DNA of 57,890 bases, taken from the NCBI GenBank assembly GCA_021808195.1, contig JAKBCE010000026.1:1-57890 (forward strand), given 5' to 3'. Source of the stretch: Pseudomonadota bacterium (GTDB lineage Bacteria > Pseudomonadota > Gammaproteobacteria > Steroidobacterales > Steroidobacteraceae). The notes beneath the pieces were generated by a model. It was not told the origin of the DNA, searched no databases, and saw nothing but the letters and a program-made list of their open reading frames with translations. Shown one piece after another: positions 29,171 through 38,490 of the stretch. Positions within the stretch are counted from its first letter, which is position 1. Each line of letters opens with the position of its first letter. The translations under genes and the position numbers were made by a program.

Positions 29171-31867
29171 TTACCACTTCACCGTCAGCGTTGCGCTGAC
29201 AAATCTTCCAAGTGCATTTGAGTTCGCCGGGTCATATCCCAAATAGTCACCAACGTATTGAACTGCGGGCGGCGCTCTATCGCCGCAGTTGATGCAGGAA
29301 ATACTGAGCTGTGCCTTTCTAATTCTCCGACCATCGGTGAATAATCGGTACGATCCCGTAACATCGACCGTCGTCCACGATGCAACCGGAACCGGAACTC
29401 CGGTCGTGATATCGTCATAATGATTGATGTAATTCAGAAATCCCACGAGTGTCCACCGCTCACCTCCCAGGCCTGCGCTTGCTCTCGCCCGGAAGTCGAC
29501 AGGATGGTCCAGCGTATTCAGGACACTGTAAGGCCGCTCCCCTGGAACATTTACATTCTTGAACGCAAAGAGATACGTTGCATTAAGCCCTGCATGATAA
29601 GTGAGCGCACCATCCCGGTCCGCATAGCTTAGAGCCGCAAGCAGCCCACTCGTCTTTGTCAGCCCAACGTTTTGGTACCTATCGTCTACAATTGCGACTG
29701 CATCAGCGACGGAACCCTGTGGCCCGAATCCTGGCATGCTCGTCAGGTTCACATAGGAGTGGACGGGCGACGCCCACGCCTCAAGCTCCGACAGCGACGG
29801 ATTGCGTTGGATGTACGCGGCATAATCGCCTCCCTGCTCAAGGGCTGCAAATGGCGGAATCCCAAGATCCGCTATTCGGTTGCGGAATCGGACGTGGTAG
29901 TAGGTGATATTCACGTCGAGGCCAGGCACATCCTGTGGAGTGAGATCGAGCCCCCCCGTCCACTCCGTGGACTTTTCCGCAGTTAATGCTGGATTAGATC
30001 CATGCACAAACATGATGGGCTCAGTTTGCCCTGGTGGCAGCGTCGAGTCCGTTGAGTTCACCAGCAGCGCGTATTGTTCACCATATAGCTGAAAGAAGTT
30101 TGGCGCCTTGAACGAAGAGCTTATCGTTCCGCGGATTTTAATTCCGCGCCACGGCGACCATGCCAAGCCTGCCTGCGGGTTGAACGACGTCCCGAAGTCC
30201 GAATAGTGATCAATCCTTCCCGCAATATCTATCGTCGCCGCTGTGGAACCAGCCGCATGTGTTTGTCGCGTCCAGAGTGGCAACTGCAACTCCAAGAACG
30301 CAGAGTCCACGGTACGGTGCTTCGAGAGGTTATTGAGCGTATATTGGCCGGTAAATTCCGCCGATAGCGATTCATATCGCGCCTGCAGACCGAGTGCGCC
30401 CCTGACACCACCATTTGGCATTGAAAATAGAGTACCCTCCGTCACGATCGAGCCAGTCACGATGCGATTGACGCCAAGTTCGTGTCCATAAATGGATGAC
30501 AAGTCAGTATTGTTGCCACCGATCGATAAGTGATCGTGCACGGCCCATTTATCGCGATTTGAATATACAGACCCCAACGCATAGGAGTATTGCGTGGTGG
30601 TGGCGTAGCCATTGACCGCCGCCGTTCCAGCAGCCACCGCAAGAGTGTTCCGTCGACGTGAATAGAACGCGGACCCGTTCACGACAAAGGTCCGCGTAAC
30701 GGATTGCGTTGCATTCAAATAGAGCGTGTTTTGAGTCAATCCCGGCGTCAGGTCACCGGGTCCGGATGGTGCACTAAATGGCCTGTCTAAGACGTTCAGG
30801 GGGGTTTCGTCGTGATATTCGTACGAGAGCAGCGCATGTCCTGATTGCCAATTGGTACCGTAGGACTGTGCGACACGGTAGTCCTTGAGGTTGCCATGGG
30901 TCACAGAGCCGTATTCGACTGACGTCAATCCCCCATCTTGGTGGTTCCTCAATATGTAGTTCACGACCCCGCCGACGGCGTCCGCGCCGTAAATGGCCGA
31001 CGCACCATCAGGCACAATCTCAATTCGCTTGATCGCGCTGATTGGAATGACCGATACGTCGGTAAATGCGGCATTGATTCCTGCCGGCGCAAGCCGATGA
31101 CCGTTGATCAGAACGAGCGTTGATGCATAGCCAAGTCCTAGAAGATCAACTGAAGCCCCATCACCTACGTTCCCGGCATCCGCATCGCTTTGAAATCCGT
31201 TCTGCTCCGATCCGACGGAATTAAAGTTTTCCGGGAGAGAGTCCATGAGCTGCTCGACGCTTTGATAGCCCGATTCTCTGATCTGCCTGCGAGTAATCGT
31301 TATGATCGGCTGCGATTGAGGCGCTCCTCCACTGATGTGGGTGCCGGTGACGATCACCTGACGCAAACTTGGCGGTATTGGCAGGAAGTGGCGGCTGCGC
31401 GTGCGCCGCTTCACATGATGGTCGGAGCCGCGATCCGGACGGCGAGCAGCCAGCTTTGGCATGTCGGCAGCCTTGTCCTCAGTTTTGGATCGAGTGGCAG
31501 CAGGTGCTCTCGGTTGGACTTCGACTACTCCATCCTTGATCATATAGCGTAGACCTGTGTCAGATAGCAGACGATTGAGCCCCTCCTCTACGGTCATGCG
31601 GCCATTCAGACCACTGGTTAATGTCTTAGGAGAAATTGAGCGGCTGACGATGATCTGAAGATTGGCCTGACGCCCTAACTCAAGCAACGCCCGTTGAATT
31701 GATTGTGGCGCAATGTGAAACGTTTGGGTACGGTGTAGAACCCCTGCTCGTGCGAGAGCTAAGAGAAGCATTGATAGCGCGGCGCCACCGAAAAGAGCGG
31801 TCCAACGCTGAGTTACGTGAGAATAGCCGGATGTCGCTCTGCATGTCGGCACTGGTTTGGTCACCAT
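29171..31867 (-). CDS. STN-type TonB-dependent receptor of the lasso locus
   Basis: An 898-residue outer-membrane receptor. After a hydrophobic signal (about 22-42) it has an STN domain (about 50-118, FHIAPQSIQRALLELGRQANLQIIVS), a plug (about 175-310, with IVPDGASAIYGADAVGGVVNYIL) and a beta-barrel ending SATLTVKW. The ATG at 31867 follows GGGGGGAA; the upstream in-frame ATG at 31951 is less well supported. In isopeptidase-type lasso loci the receptor is expected to re-import the lasso peptide and to signal through FecR to the ECF sigma factor; here the FecR gene lies 168 bases upstream. Confidence 0.93.
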   Translation of the reverse strand: MVTKPVPTCRATSGYSHVTQRWTALFGGAALSMLLLALARAGVLHRTQTFHIAPQSIQRALLELGRQANLQIIVSRSISPKTLTSGLNGRMTVEEGLNRLLSDTGLRYMIKDGVVEVQPRAPAATRSKTEDKAADMPKLAARRPDRGSDHHVKRRTRSRHFLPIPPSLRQVIVTGTHISGGAPQSQPIITITRRQIRESGYQSVEQLMDSLPENFNSVGSEQNGFQSDADAGNVGDGASVDLLGLGYASTLVLINGHRLAPAGINAAFTDVSVIPISAIKRIEIVPDGASAIYGADAVGGVVNYILRNHQDGGLTSVEYGSVTHGNLKDYRVAQSYGTNWQSGHALLSYEYHDETPLNVLDRPFSAPSGPGDLTPGLTQNTLYLNATQSVTRTFVVNGSAFYSRRRNTLAVAAGTAAVNGYATTTQYSYALGSVYSNRDKWAVHDHLSIGGNNTDLSSIYGHELGVNRIVTGSIVTEGTLFSMPNGGVRGALGLQARYESLSAEFTGQYTLNNLSKHRTVDSAFLELQLPLWTRQTHAAGSTAATIDIAGRIDHYSDFGTSFNPQAGLAWSPWRGIKIRGTISSSFKAPNFFQLYGEQYALLVNSTDSTLPPGQTEPIMFVHGSNPALTAEKSTEWTGGLDLTPQDVPGLDVNITYYHVRFRNRIADLGIPPFAALEQGGDYAAYIQRNPSLSELEAWASPVHSYVNLTSMPGFGPQGSVADAVAIVDDRYQNVGLTKTSGLLAALSYADRDGALTYHAGLNATYLFAFKNVNVPGERPYSVLNTLDHPVDFRARASAGLGGERWTLVGFLNYINHYDDITTGVPVPVASWTTVDVTGSYRLFTDGRRIRKAQLSISCINCGDRAPPAVQYVGDYLGYDPANSNALGRFVSATLTVKW

Positions 31868-32035
31868 CGATTCCCCCCTTGTTCGTTGATGCCTTGGGCA
31901 AGAGACGGGCAAGGCGATCGCAAGGGAATCGCGCACGATATGTTCTGACACGCGAGCTTAAAACGGTCGGACGGCTGACTGCCGCGATATATTGCGTCCG
32001 ACTCAGCGCGTTATTCTGGCGTTATTTACGCTCTA

Positions 32036-33088
32036 TCAAAGTGGCGCGCGAACGCGGATGTGAACCGAGACGTTGCCCTCAGATACCGTTACTGGCAGCA
32101 CATTACCCAGGGCATTCAACCACGCCGGTATTTCCGAAACTCTAATCAGGGTTGTCACCCGTAGACTGCCGGCAGCCGGAGAAATGATGATCGGTTTTGA
32201 CGTGTACCGGTTAAGGTTCTCGACCACGTCGCGCAGTGGCTCGTCGGTGAATTCCAGTTCACCGTGCGTCCAGGCGATGGCGAGTCGGGGATCGATGCTG
32301 CGCACGATCTGCGCAGTCTCAGGACCATAGGCGTAACGTTCACCGCGGTGCAGCCGGATCGGCTTTAGTGGCGGCGCGTGAATGAACGCTGCTCGGCGCC
32401 GCGGCACGAGAGTGATCTCGACCCGCCCTTCCGTCACCGTCACCTCGATTCGGCGGGACTCGCGATCGACAGCGAAAGCCGTGCCCAGATCGGTAATGAT
32501 GCCGTCGCCGGCACGAACCCGGAACGGCCAGCCTGGCTGATGCGCGACTCGAAACCACGCCTCGCCACGCTTCAGCACCACCGTGCGATGATGCGGCCCC
32601 AACGCCACAGAGAGCGCGGTGTCGGCGCCCAGAATCACCCTCGTGCCGTCAGGTAGACGCACGGATCGAGTCTGAGCGGCGCGTGTCGCGTAGCGGATCC
32701 CCAGCGCATCGGATCCTCGGTCTTTGGTCCCGGGCGCTTGGGGAGCTGGCCGCCAAAGGAGCATGCTGCCGCCCACCGCGATCAGGAGTGCGGCGGTACG
32801 CATGTGGTTTCGCCGCCCTGGGCCTGCCGATCCGCGATGCCTCCGCCGTCCGGCGATGAGCAGGGGTGACCGGATCGGTAGTGCGGCACCGTTCAACTGT
32901 TGAGCCTCGGCATACAGGCGGGCACAAGCGTCATATACCATGCGGCTTTCGGGATCCTGCCGCCATGCGCGCCAAGCCGCCTCCTCTGCCACCGTGAGCG
33001 GCTGTGCCTCGCAGCGTCGCGCATGCCATTCGACGGCCTCGATCCAGCGCCCCTCGGGCCTTTCGCCGTCGGGTTCGGGCACGCTCAC
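32036..33088 (-). CDS. FecR-type anti-sigma regulator (lasso locus)
   Basis: A 350-residue transducer. The N-terminal DUF4880-like domain (WIEAVEWHARRCEAQPLTVAEEAAWRAW) is followed by one membrane segment (LLIAVGGSMLLW, about 100-115) and the FecR periplasmic domain (SVRLPDGTRVILGADTALSVAL, DLGTAFAVDRESRR). I place the start at GTG 33088, which overlaps the sigma stop codon by 4 bases (GTGA); the frame is open for 113 codons upstream, but that part lies over the sigma gene and is not protein-like. GC content is high again compared with the lasso genes. Confidence 0.88.
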   Translation of the reverse strand: MSVPEPDGERPEGRWIEAVEWHARRCEAQPLTVAEEAAWRAWRQDPESRMVYDACARLYAEAQQLNGAALPIRSPLLIAGRRRHRGSAGPGRRNHMRTAALLIAVGGSMLLWRPAPQAPGTKDRGSDALGIRYATRAAQTRSVRLPDGTRVILGADTALSVALGPHHRTVVLKRGEAWFRVAHQPGWPFRVRAGDGIITDLGTAFAVDRESRRIEVTVTEGRVEITLVPRRRAAFIHAPPLKPIRLHRGERYAYGPETAQIVRSIDPRLAIAWTHGELEFTDEPLRDVVENLNRYTSKPIIISPAAGSLRVTTLIRVSEIPAWLNALGNVLPVTVSEGNVSVHIRVRAPL

Positions 33089-33687
33089 GGATTGTCTCCC
33101 GGAGGGCCGGAATCCCCGATGCTCGCGTGGAGAAGTGCCAGCGCGCGTGCTACGTAGATCTTCGCCATTCGACCACTGATGCCCATCTCCCGACCGACTT
33201 CGTCGAAGGGTCGGCCTTGGACCACCCGCAGCATGAAGGCGTCCTGACAGCGCGGCGGGAGCCTGCCGATGGCTTGCTGGATCAACTCCAATCGCTGCCT
33301 GGCATCGACGACGGTTTCGGCCGACGGGGCCACCTGTTCCGCCTCGGCACGCACTCCTTGCGCGAATCGCTCCCGAACCGTGCGCCGACGGCCATAATCC
33401 GTCATGAGGTTCAAGGCACATCGCCACAGGTAGCTTGCTAGCGAGCCGATGGAACCCTCACGCTCCACGGCGAGCACCTTGACGTACGCGTCCTGAGCAA
33501 TCTCTTTCGCTTCCTCGATCGACCCGGTGCGCTGTGTCAGGAAGCGTAGCAGCGGCGCGTGGTGGTCCCGGACCACCGCGGCCAGCGCTTCCGCCCGGCG
33601 CTCACGTTCGCTCGGGCACGTGTCTTCGGCGATTCCGCCCGTCGCGTCGTGCGCGTCAAGCGGCGCATCGGCGCTACGCGCATTCAT
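33085..33687 (-). CDS. FecI-like ECF sigma factor (lasso locus)
   Basis: A 200-residue sigma factor with region 2 (LRFLTQRTGSIEEAKEIAQDAYVKVL, SYLWRCALNLMTDYGRRR) and region 4 (LPPRCQDAFMLRVVQGRPFDEVGREMGISGRMAKIYVARAL). I chose the ATG at 33687; an in-frame ATG at 33717 is also possible and the frame stays open to 33897. It would direct transcription of the receptor and perhaps the lasso genes when the receptor is occupied; no target promoter was identified. Region 4 resembles the first set's sigma factor only at family level. Confidence 0.88.
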   Translation of the reverse strand: MNARSADAPLDAHDATGGIAEDTCPSERERRAEALAAVVRDHHAPLLRFLTQRTGSIEEAKEIAQDAYVKVLAVEREGSIGSLASYLWRCALNLMTDYGRRRTVRERFAQGVRAEAEQVAPSAETVVDARQRLELIQQAIGRLPPRCQDAFMLRVVQGRPFDEVGREMGISGRMAKIYVARALALLHASIGDSGPPGDNP

Positions 33688-34139
33688 GGAGGAACCGCAC
33701 TGACAAGAAACGTGCATATCGAAGCAAAGGGAAGTTCGTCCCCGCTGGCTTCGAACCGGACTCATTGATGTGCGGCATACTCCACCCCAAGCCATCTCCG
33801 AACCGACATTCGACTGCGACACCCGGTTCTGCGCCCATGTTGGTGTTGAGCAACACCCGATGTTTGTCGCTTCAAGCGTGATGACTATAGTCTGCATTTG
33901 ACTCTATCAGCAACCGCCTGAACAGAATTTATCGCCCTCTGTGGCACAAGATTTGGGCGCGATGCGGGCAGGCAACAGGGTCATGAAGGCCGTCGGATAG
34001 TCCCGTCGAAATTCGACGCATTTGATGCGCGAACTAATAGACGGCCCAGGAGATGTTCAAGGTGACGCTTTGATTAGCGTCAGACTCAATGCGTGGATGG
34101 GGTCGCCGGCAGTCTCGGCATGCCGTACTAAAACGGGGG
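33688..34139. other. Gap between the lasso sigma gene and nagE
   Basis: About 450 bases with a stretch of ordinary sequence upstream of the sigma gene. The only protein-like signal is a short frame at 34034-34096 that resembles a receptor C-terminus, listed separately. Confidence 0.45.
34034..34096 (-). pseudogene. Possible remnant of a TonB receptor C-terminus
   Basis: The last 20 codons before the TAG at 34034-34036 read RIESDANQSVTLNISWAVY, which looks like the final beta-strand of a TonB-dependent receptor ending in an aromatic residue. Upstream in this frame the sequence soon runs antisense over nagE and is not barrel-like. A deletion that joined nagE to the tail of a receptor gene would explain it; 20 codons are too few to be sure. 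Confidence 0.3.
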
Positions 34140-35927
34140 TCAGTCGCCTGAAGCCGATTGCAGGAGCGCATTGAGCGCGGCGCCCGCGGCAGTGGCGGCC
34201 GGCCCGATGATGACGTGCAGACAATCGACCGTCGCCAACACGCTGCCACGCAAGCCCAAGCTCTGCAGCGCTTGCGAGTCGACTCGGGTGACATCCGCGA
34301 CGGCGATGCGCAATCGCGATGCGGCCGGGGTGATGGCGCGAATATTGCCCACGCCTCCAACCGCCGCCAGCAATGCATGGAGCTGCTCTGTGGCAAGCGG
34401 TGCGTGCTGCGGCGCCATAGGAGCCTTGTCGACGGCAGCCGCTTCTGCAGTGCGCGACACAGCCGGTACGCTGTGTGACTGCTCTGCCAGTGCGAGGCGC
34501 ATTTCCCCGGCGATCTGCTCCGCCACCGGCCCGATCACAACCTGCAACGCCGTAGCCGATGGCCGCACAACCCCCACTGCGCCGAGCGCCTTCAACGCAT
34601 TTACGTTGACGGCATCCTGGTGACGCACGATCAAGCGCAATCGCGTGGTGCAGGCATTCACCGATTCAAGGTTCTGTGCCCCACCGAGCGCGGAGATGTA
34701 AGCCGACGCCCGCTCGCCGGCGCCTGCGGGGACTGTTCGGGCAATGGCCGGCTCCCCTTCAGCCTCCCGGCCTGGAGTCTTGAGATCGAATTTGACAATC
34801 GCATAGCGGAATATCCCGTAGTACAGGGCAAAGTAAAGTGCACCGATCGGCAGCAGCCACAGCGGATGTGTCGCATGCTTGAAATTCAGAATGTAATCAA
34901 ACAGACCGGCCGAGAAGCCAAAGCCCAGACGGACATCGAGCGCATTGGTGATAACGAACGCCAGACCGGTCAGCAGCGCATGGAGCAAATACAACCCTGG
35001 GGCGAGGAACATGAAGGTGAATTCGACCGGTTCGGTCACCCCGGTGAGGAACGAGGTCAGTGCGATCGACAGCAGCAGTCCGGCGACGGCCGCGCGCCGC
35101 TCCGGTCGAGCGGTGTGGTACATGGCGAGGCACGCTGCAGGCAAGCCGAACATCATCACCGGGAAAAATCCGGCCATGAAAGCTCCCGCGCGCGGATCGC
35201 CGGCGAAGAATCGATTCATATCGCCGGTGACACCATGGTAATTGCCGACGATGAACCAGGCGAAGCTGTTGAGGATGTTGTGCAGGCCGGTGACGATGAG
35301 CAGCCGGTTGAGCACCCCGTAGACGAACAGCCCCCAAGGCCCGGCGGCGAGCACCACTCGACTGAGCGTGGCCATGCCTGCCTCAAGGTGAGGCAGTTCG
35401 ACGCCGAGCGCGATCGCGAGCGGCACAGCCGCAAAGCCGCTCGCGATCGGTACGAATCGTCGGCCCCCGAAGAAGGCCAGATAGCTCGGCAGCGTGAAGT
35501 TGTGGAAACGATTGTAGAGCGCCCCGCCCATCAGCCCCGAGACGATACCGACCGGCACGGTGAACTCGCCAAGCCGCTGGTCCTTGAAGGCCTCGATCAC
35601 AAGCCCCCGGGCGTGCTCGGGAACGCCCGCCAGCGCTGCGCCGGAGACCGCGACGAATACGGCAGCGCCCTTGATGATCACCAGATAGCTCACCACTGCC
35701 GCCATACCGGCTGCGCCATGATTGTCGCGTGCCAATCCGATCGCCACGCCGACGGCAAATAGGAGTCCCAGATTGGTGAAGATCGCCTGGCCCGCTGCAG
35801 CCATGACGGCAATGTTCAGCAGATCCGGTTGACCCAGGCGCAGCAGCAGCGCGGCCGCCGGCAGCACCGCAATCGGCAGCATGAGTGCGCCGCCAAGCTT
35901 CTGCAGCGCGGTGAGCAGGTGTTTCAT
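34140..35927 (-). CDS. nagE: PTS N-acetylglucosamine permease (EIIC plus two EIIB-like domains)
   Basis: A 595-residue membrane protein importing and phosphorylating GlcNAc. The EIIC domain (about 1-395) starts MKHLLTALQKLGGALMLPIAVLPAAALLL and contains many hydrophobic helices. A first EIIB domain (about 400-490) has the phosphorylatable Cys426 in NACTTRLRL. A second EIIB-like domain (about 510-595) reads TPAASRLRI at the same position, so its Cys is Ala. It starts 25 bases after nagF in an operon with the chitinase. EIIA is supplied by NagF. Confidence 0.95.
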   Translation of the reverse strand: MKHLLTALQKLGGALMLPIAVLPAAALLLRLGQPDLLNIAVMAAAGQAIFTNLGLLFAVGVAIGLARDNHGAAGMAAVVSYLVIIKGAAVFVAVSGAALAGVPEHARGLVIEAFKDQRLGEFTVPVGIVSGLMGGALYNRFHNFTLPSYLAFFGGRRFVPIASGFAAVPLAIALGVELPHLEAGMATLSRVVLAAGPWGLFVYGVLNRLLIVTGLHNILNSFAWFIVGNYHGVTGDMNRFFAGDPRAGAFMAGFFPVMMFGLPAACLAMYHTARPERRAAVAGLLLSIALTSFLTGVTEPVEFTFMFLAPGLYLLHALLTGLAFVITNALDVRLGFGFSAGLFDYILNFKHATHPLWLLPIGALYFALYYGIFRYAIVKFDLKTPGREAEGEPAIARTVPAGAGERASAYISALGGAQNLESVNACTTRLRLIVRHQDAVNVNALKALGAVGVVRPSATALQVVIGPVAEQIAGEMRLALAEQSHSVPAVSRTAEAAAVDKAPMAPQHAPLATEQLHALLAAVGGVGNIRAITPAASRLRIAVADVTRVDSQALQSLGLRGSVLATVDCLHVIIGPAATAAGAALNALLQSASGD

Positions 35928-35952
35928 GGCGAGAGTCCTGGTGATGAGGCGC

Positions 35953-38490
35953 TCATGTCGCGAGGGGCGCCACCGCGCCGCTCGGCTCGATGGGCACGGC
36001 CGCGAGTGCCCGTACCGCCTCGGCCGAGTCTTGCGCCAGGGCTTGCGTGGCCAGCGCCCGGCAGTGCTCGAGCGTGACTGAGCCGAGCAGTGCCTTCACA
36101 CGCGGGATCGCCGCCGGCGCACACGACAGCTCATGCACCCCGAGTCCGATCAGCAGCGGCGCTGCCAGCGGATCAGAAGCGAGGCCCCCACATACCGCGG
36201 TGCGCCGGCCCGCCGCGCTTGCCGCCTGCGCAGTGCGTCCGATCAGGCGAAGCACGGCCGGATGCAGTCCATCGAGGCGGGCGGCCAGTTGCGGATGGCC
36301 ACGGTCCATGGCGAGGGTGTATTGAGTCAGATCATTCGTGCCGATGGAGAAGAAATCGACTTCGCGGGCGAGCGCATCGGCCATCATCGCCGAGGCGGGA
36401 GTCTCGATCATCACCCCGAGCTCGATTGCTGCGCAGCGACCGATGCGCCGACACGCCGCGGCGATGTGCTCGCGCACCGCCCGTACTTCCGCGAGATCGG
36501 TGATCATCGGCAGCAGCAATCGGCACTGCCCGTAAGGCTCGACGGCAAGCACCGCGCGCAGTTGCTCGTCGAGCAGATCGGGGTGCCACAGGCTGGTACG
36601 GATCCCCCGCAGGCCAAGGGCGGGGTTGTCCTCGGTAGGCAGAGGCAGGTAGGGGATGGGCTTATCGCCGCCGACGTCGAGGGTCCGGATGGTGAGTGGG
36701 CGACCGGCGAGCGCGGCCGCAATGCGCTGATATTCACCACGCTGCTCGGCCTCGTTCGGGGCGTCGCGCCGCTCGAGAAACAAAAACTCAGTGCGCAGCA
36801 GTCCACAGCCTTCGGCACCGTTGCGAACCGCGAGTTCGGCATCGGCGAACGAGCCGAGATTGGCGAGCACCTCGATGCGCACGCCGTCGGCCGTACGGCA
36901 TTCGCGCTGTGCGAGCTCGCGCTCGCGCTCGCGTCGCGCGGCGGTCCGCGCGATCTCGCGCCGGACAGACTCAAGGTGCGCCTCGCCCGGGTCGACCCGC
37001 AGTTGTCCGCCCTCGGCATCGAGTACGAGCGGGGTACCCGCAGCAATGCTCTGCAGCGCCGGACCGAGCGCCACCAGCGCCGGGATGCCGGCGGCGGCGG
37101 CCAGAATCGACACGTGCGAGGTCGCCCCACCGGCGGCGAGGCAGATGCCGGCGAGCACTTCGGCATCGAGTCCGACGAGTTGCGAAGGCAGCAGCTCCTC
37201 AGCGATAAGAATTGATCCCGGCGCAAGCGCCGCAGCGCTCGCGGTCGACTCACCCGCGAGCGCGAGCAGCACTTGGCGCTCGAGATCCGTCAGATCATCG
37301 GCGCGCTCGCCCAAGCGTTGATCGCCGAGCGCACGCAGTGCCGCGATGCTCTCGCCAATGGCGGCGCGCCACGCAAACGCCGCGCTGCGACCGCGCCCGA
37401 TCCCCTCCAGTGCGCGCCCCTGGAGCTGCGGATCCTCGAGCAGCGCCAGGTGCGCCTCCATGACCTGCGCGGCGGCGCCGTCAGCGGCGCCAATCGAGCG
37501 CTCGAGCCGCGCACGCACGGCAGCGCATGCGCGGTGCAATTCGGCCCGCTCGTGCTCGATGCCGGCTCCCGATTCGGTCACGACAATGTCCCGCCGCTGC
37601 AGTGGCGCCGCGCGGCCCACGGCAATACCGCGGCTCGCCACGACGCCGCTCAGCACGGTGCCGGCGCGAACCGGCTCGGCCGGCGCGGCAGCAGGCGCGG
37701 CGGCGGGCACAGACTGCGCGGCAGTGGGGGCGCTCGAGGCCCGCCTCGACAGCAGCGCCGCGAGAGACTCGAGCGCCTGGCGCGCATCGGGTCCGCTGGC
37801 ACGGATCTCAACCTCATCGTCCCGGTGCACGCCGAGTGTCATGAGCGCCGTTGCGCTGCGGGCATCTGCGCTGCGCCCCCGGAATCGCAGCTGAACCTCG
37901 ACAGCCAAGCTCTTCAGGGCCGTAGCCACCTGCGCCGCCGGGCGCGCGTGAATGCCATGCTCGAGTGCGACCTGCACTTTGCGCACCAGCGCTTCGCCGT
38001 CGGTTTGCGCCGGTGCAACCCGTGGCGAGGACGCGGCGGTCCACTCCATCAGCCGCTCGCCCACCTGCACAATGCGACCCTCCATGCGTCGCGCCAGTCG
38101 CAGCTCGCCCTCCGTGATCCCCAGCACCGGGGTCAGCAGACTCGGAGCGCGCCGGGCGAGCAGATCCAGATCGAAGCTGATGAGCCGATCGCCGGCCGCC
38201 ACGGTCTGCCCGGCCGTCACGTGAGCCTCGAAGCCCTCCCCGCCGAGCGCGACCGTGTCGATGCCGATGTGCATCAGGATGTCGAGGCCGAGCTCGGTGC
38301 GAATCGTCACCGCATGGCGGGTGTCGGGCAACGCCACCACCTGACCGGCACAGGGGGCGTGCAGGGTCGAACCGAGCGGATCGATCGCCAGGCCATCGCC
38401 GAGCATGCGAGCGGCAAAGACCGGATCGGGCACCTCCTCGAGCGGAGTGCTCCAGCCGTGCAGCGGCGAGAGCAGCACCAGCTCACTCAT
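35953..38490 (-). CDS. nagF: PTS multiphosphoryl transfer protein EIIA-HPr-EI
   Basis: An 845-residue fusion that passes phosphate from phosphoenolpyruvate to NagE. Domains in order: EIIA of the glucose type (about 1-150, phosphosite His74 in MHIGIDTV), HPr (about 165-250, His181 in EHGIHARPAAQ) and enzyme I (about 275-845, catalytic His near 458 in GGATSHVSIL, with PEP-binding motifs LRTEFLF and GTNDLTQYTLAMDR). I use the ATG at 38490; it overlaps the chitinase stop codon by 4 bases (ATGA), so chitin hydrolysis and sugar uptake are translated from one message. Confidence 0.95.
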   Translation of the reverse strand: MSELVLLSPLHGWSTPLEEVPDPVFAARMLGDGLAIDPLGSTLHAPCAGQVVALPDTRHAVTIRTELGLDILMHIGIDTVALGGEGFEAHVTAGQTVAAGDRLISFDLDLLARRAPSLLTPVLGITEGELRLARRMEGRIVQVGERLMEWTAASSPRVAPAQTDGEALVRKVQVALEHGIHARPAAQVATALKSLAVEVQLRFRGRSADARSATALMTLGVHRDDEVEIRASGPDARQALESLAALLSRRASSAPTAAQSVPAAAPAAAPAEPVRAGTVLSGVVASRGIAVGRAAPLQRRDIVVTESGAGIEHERAELHRACAAVRARLERSIGAADGAAAQVMEAHLALLEDPQLQGRALEGIGRGRSAAFAWRAAIGESIAALRALGDQRLGERADDLTDLERQVLLALAGESTASAAALAPGSILIAEELLPSQLVGLDAEVLAGICLAAGGATSHVSILAAAAGIPALVALGPALQSIAAGTPLVLDAEGGQLRVDPGEAHLESVRREIARTAARRERERELAQRECRTADGVRIEVLANLGSFADAELAVRNGAEGCGLLRTEFLFLERRDAPNEAEQRGEYQRIAAALAGRPLTIRTLDVGGDKPIPYLPLPTEDNPALGLRGIRTSLWHPDLLDEQLRAVLAVEPYGQCRLLLPMITDLAEVRAVREHIAAACRRIGRCAAIELGVMIETPASAMMADALAREVDFFSIGTNDLTQYTLAMDRGHPQLAARLDGLHPAVLRLIGRTAQAASAAGRRTAVCGGLASDPLAAPLLIGLGVHELSCAPAAIPRVKALLGSVTLEHCRALATQALAQDSAEAVRALAAVPIEPSGAVAPLAT

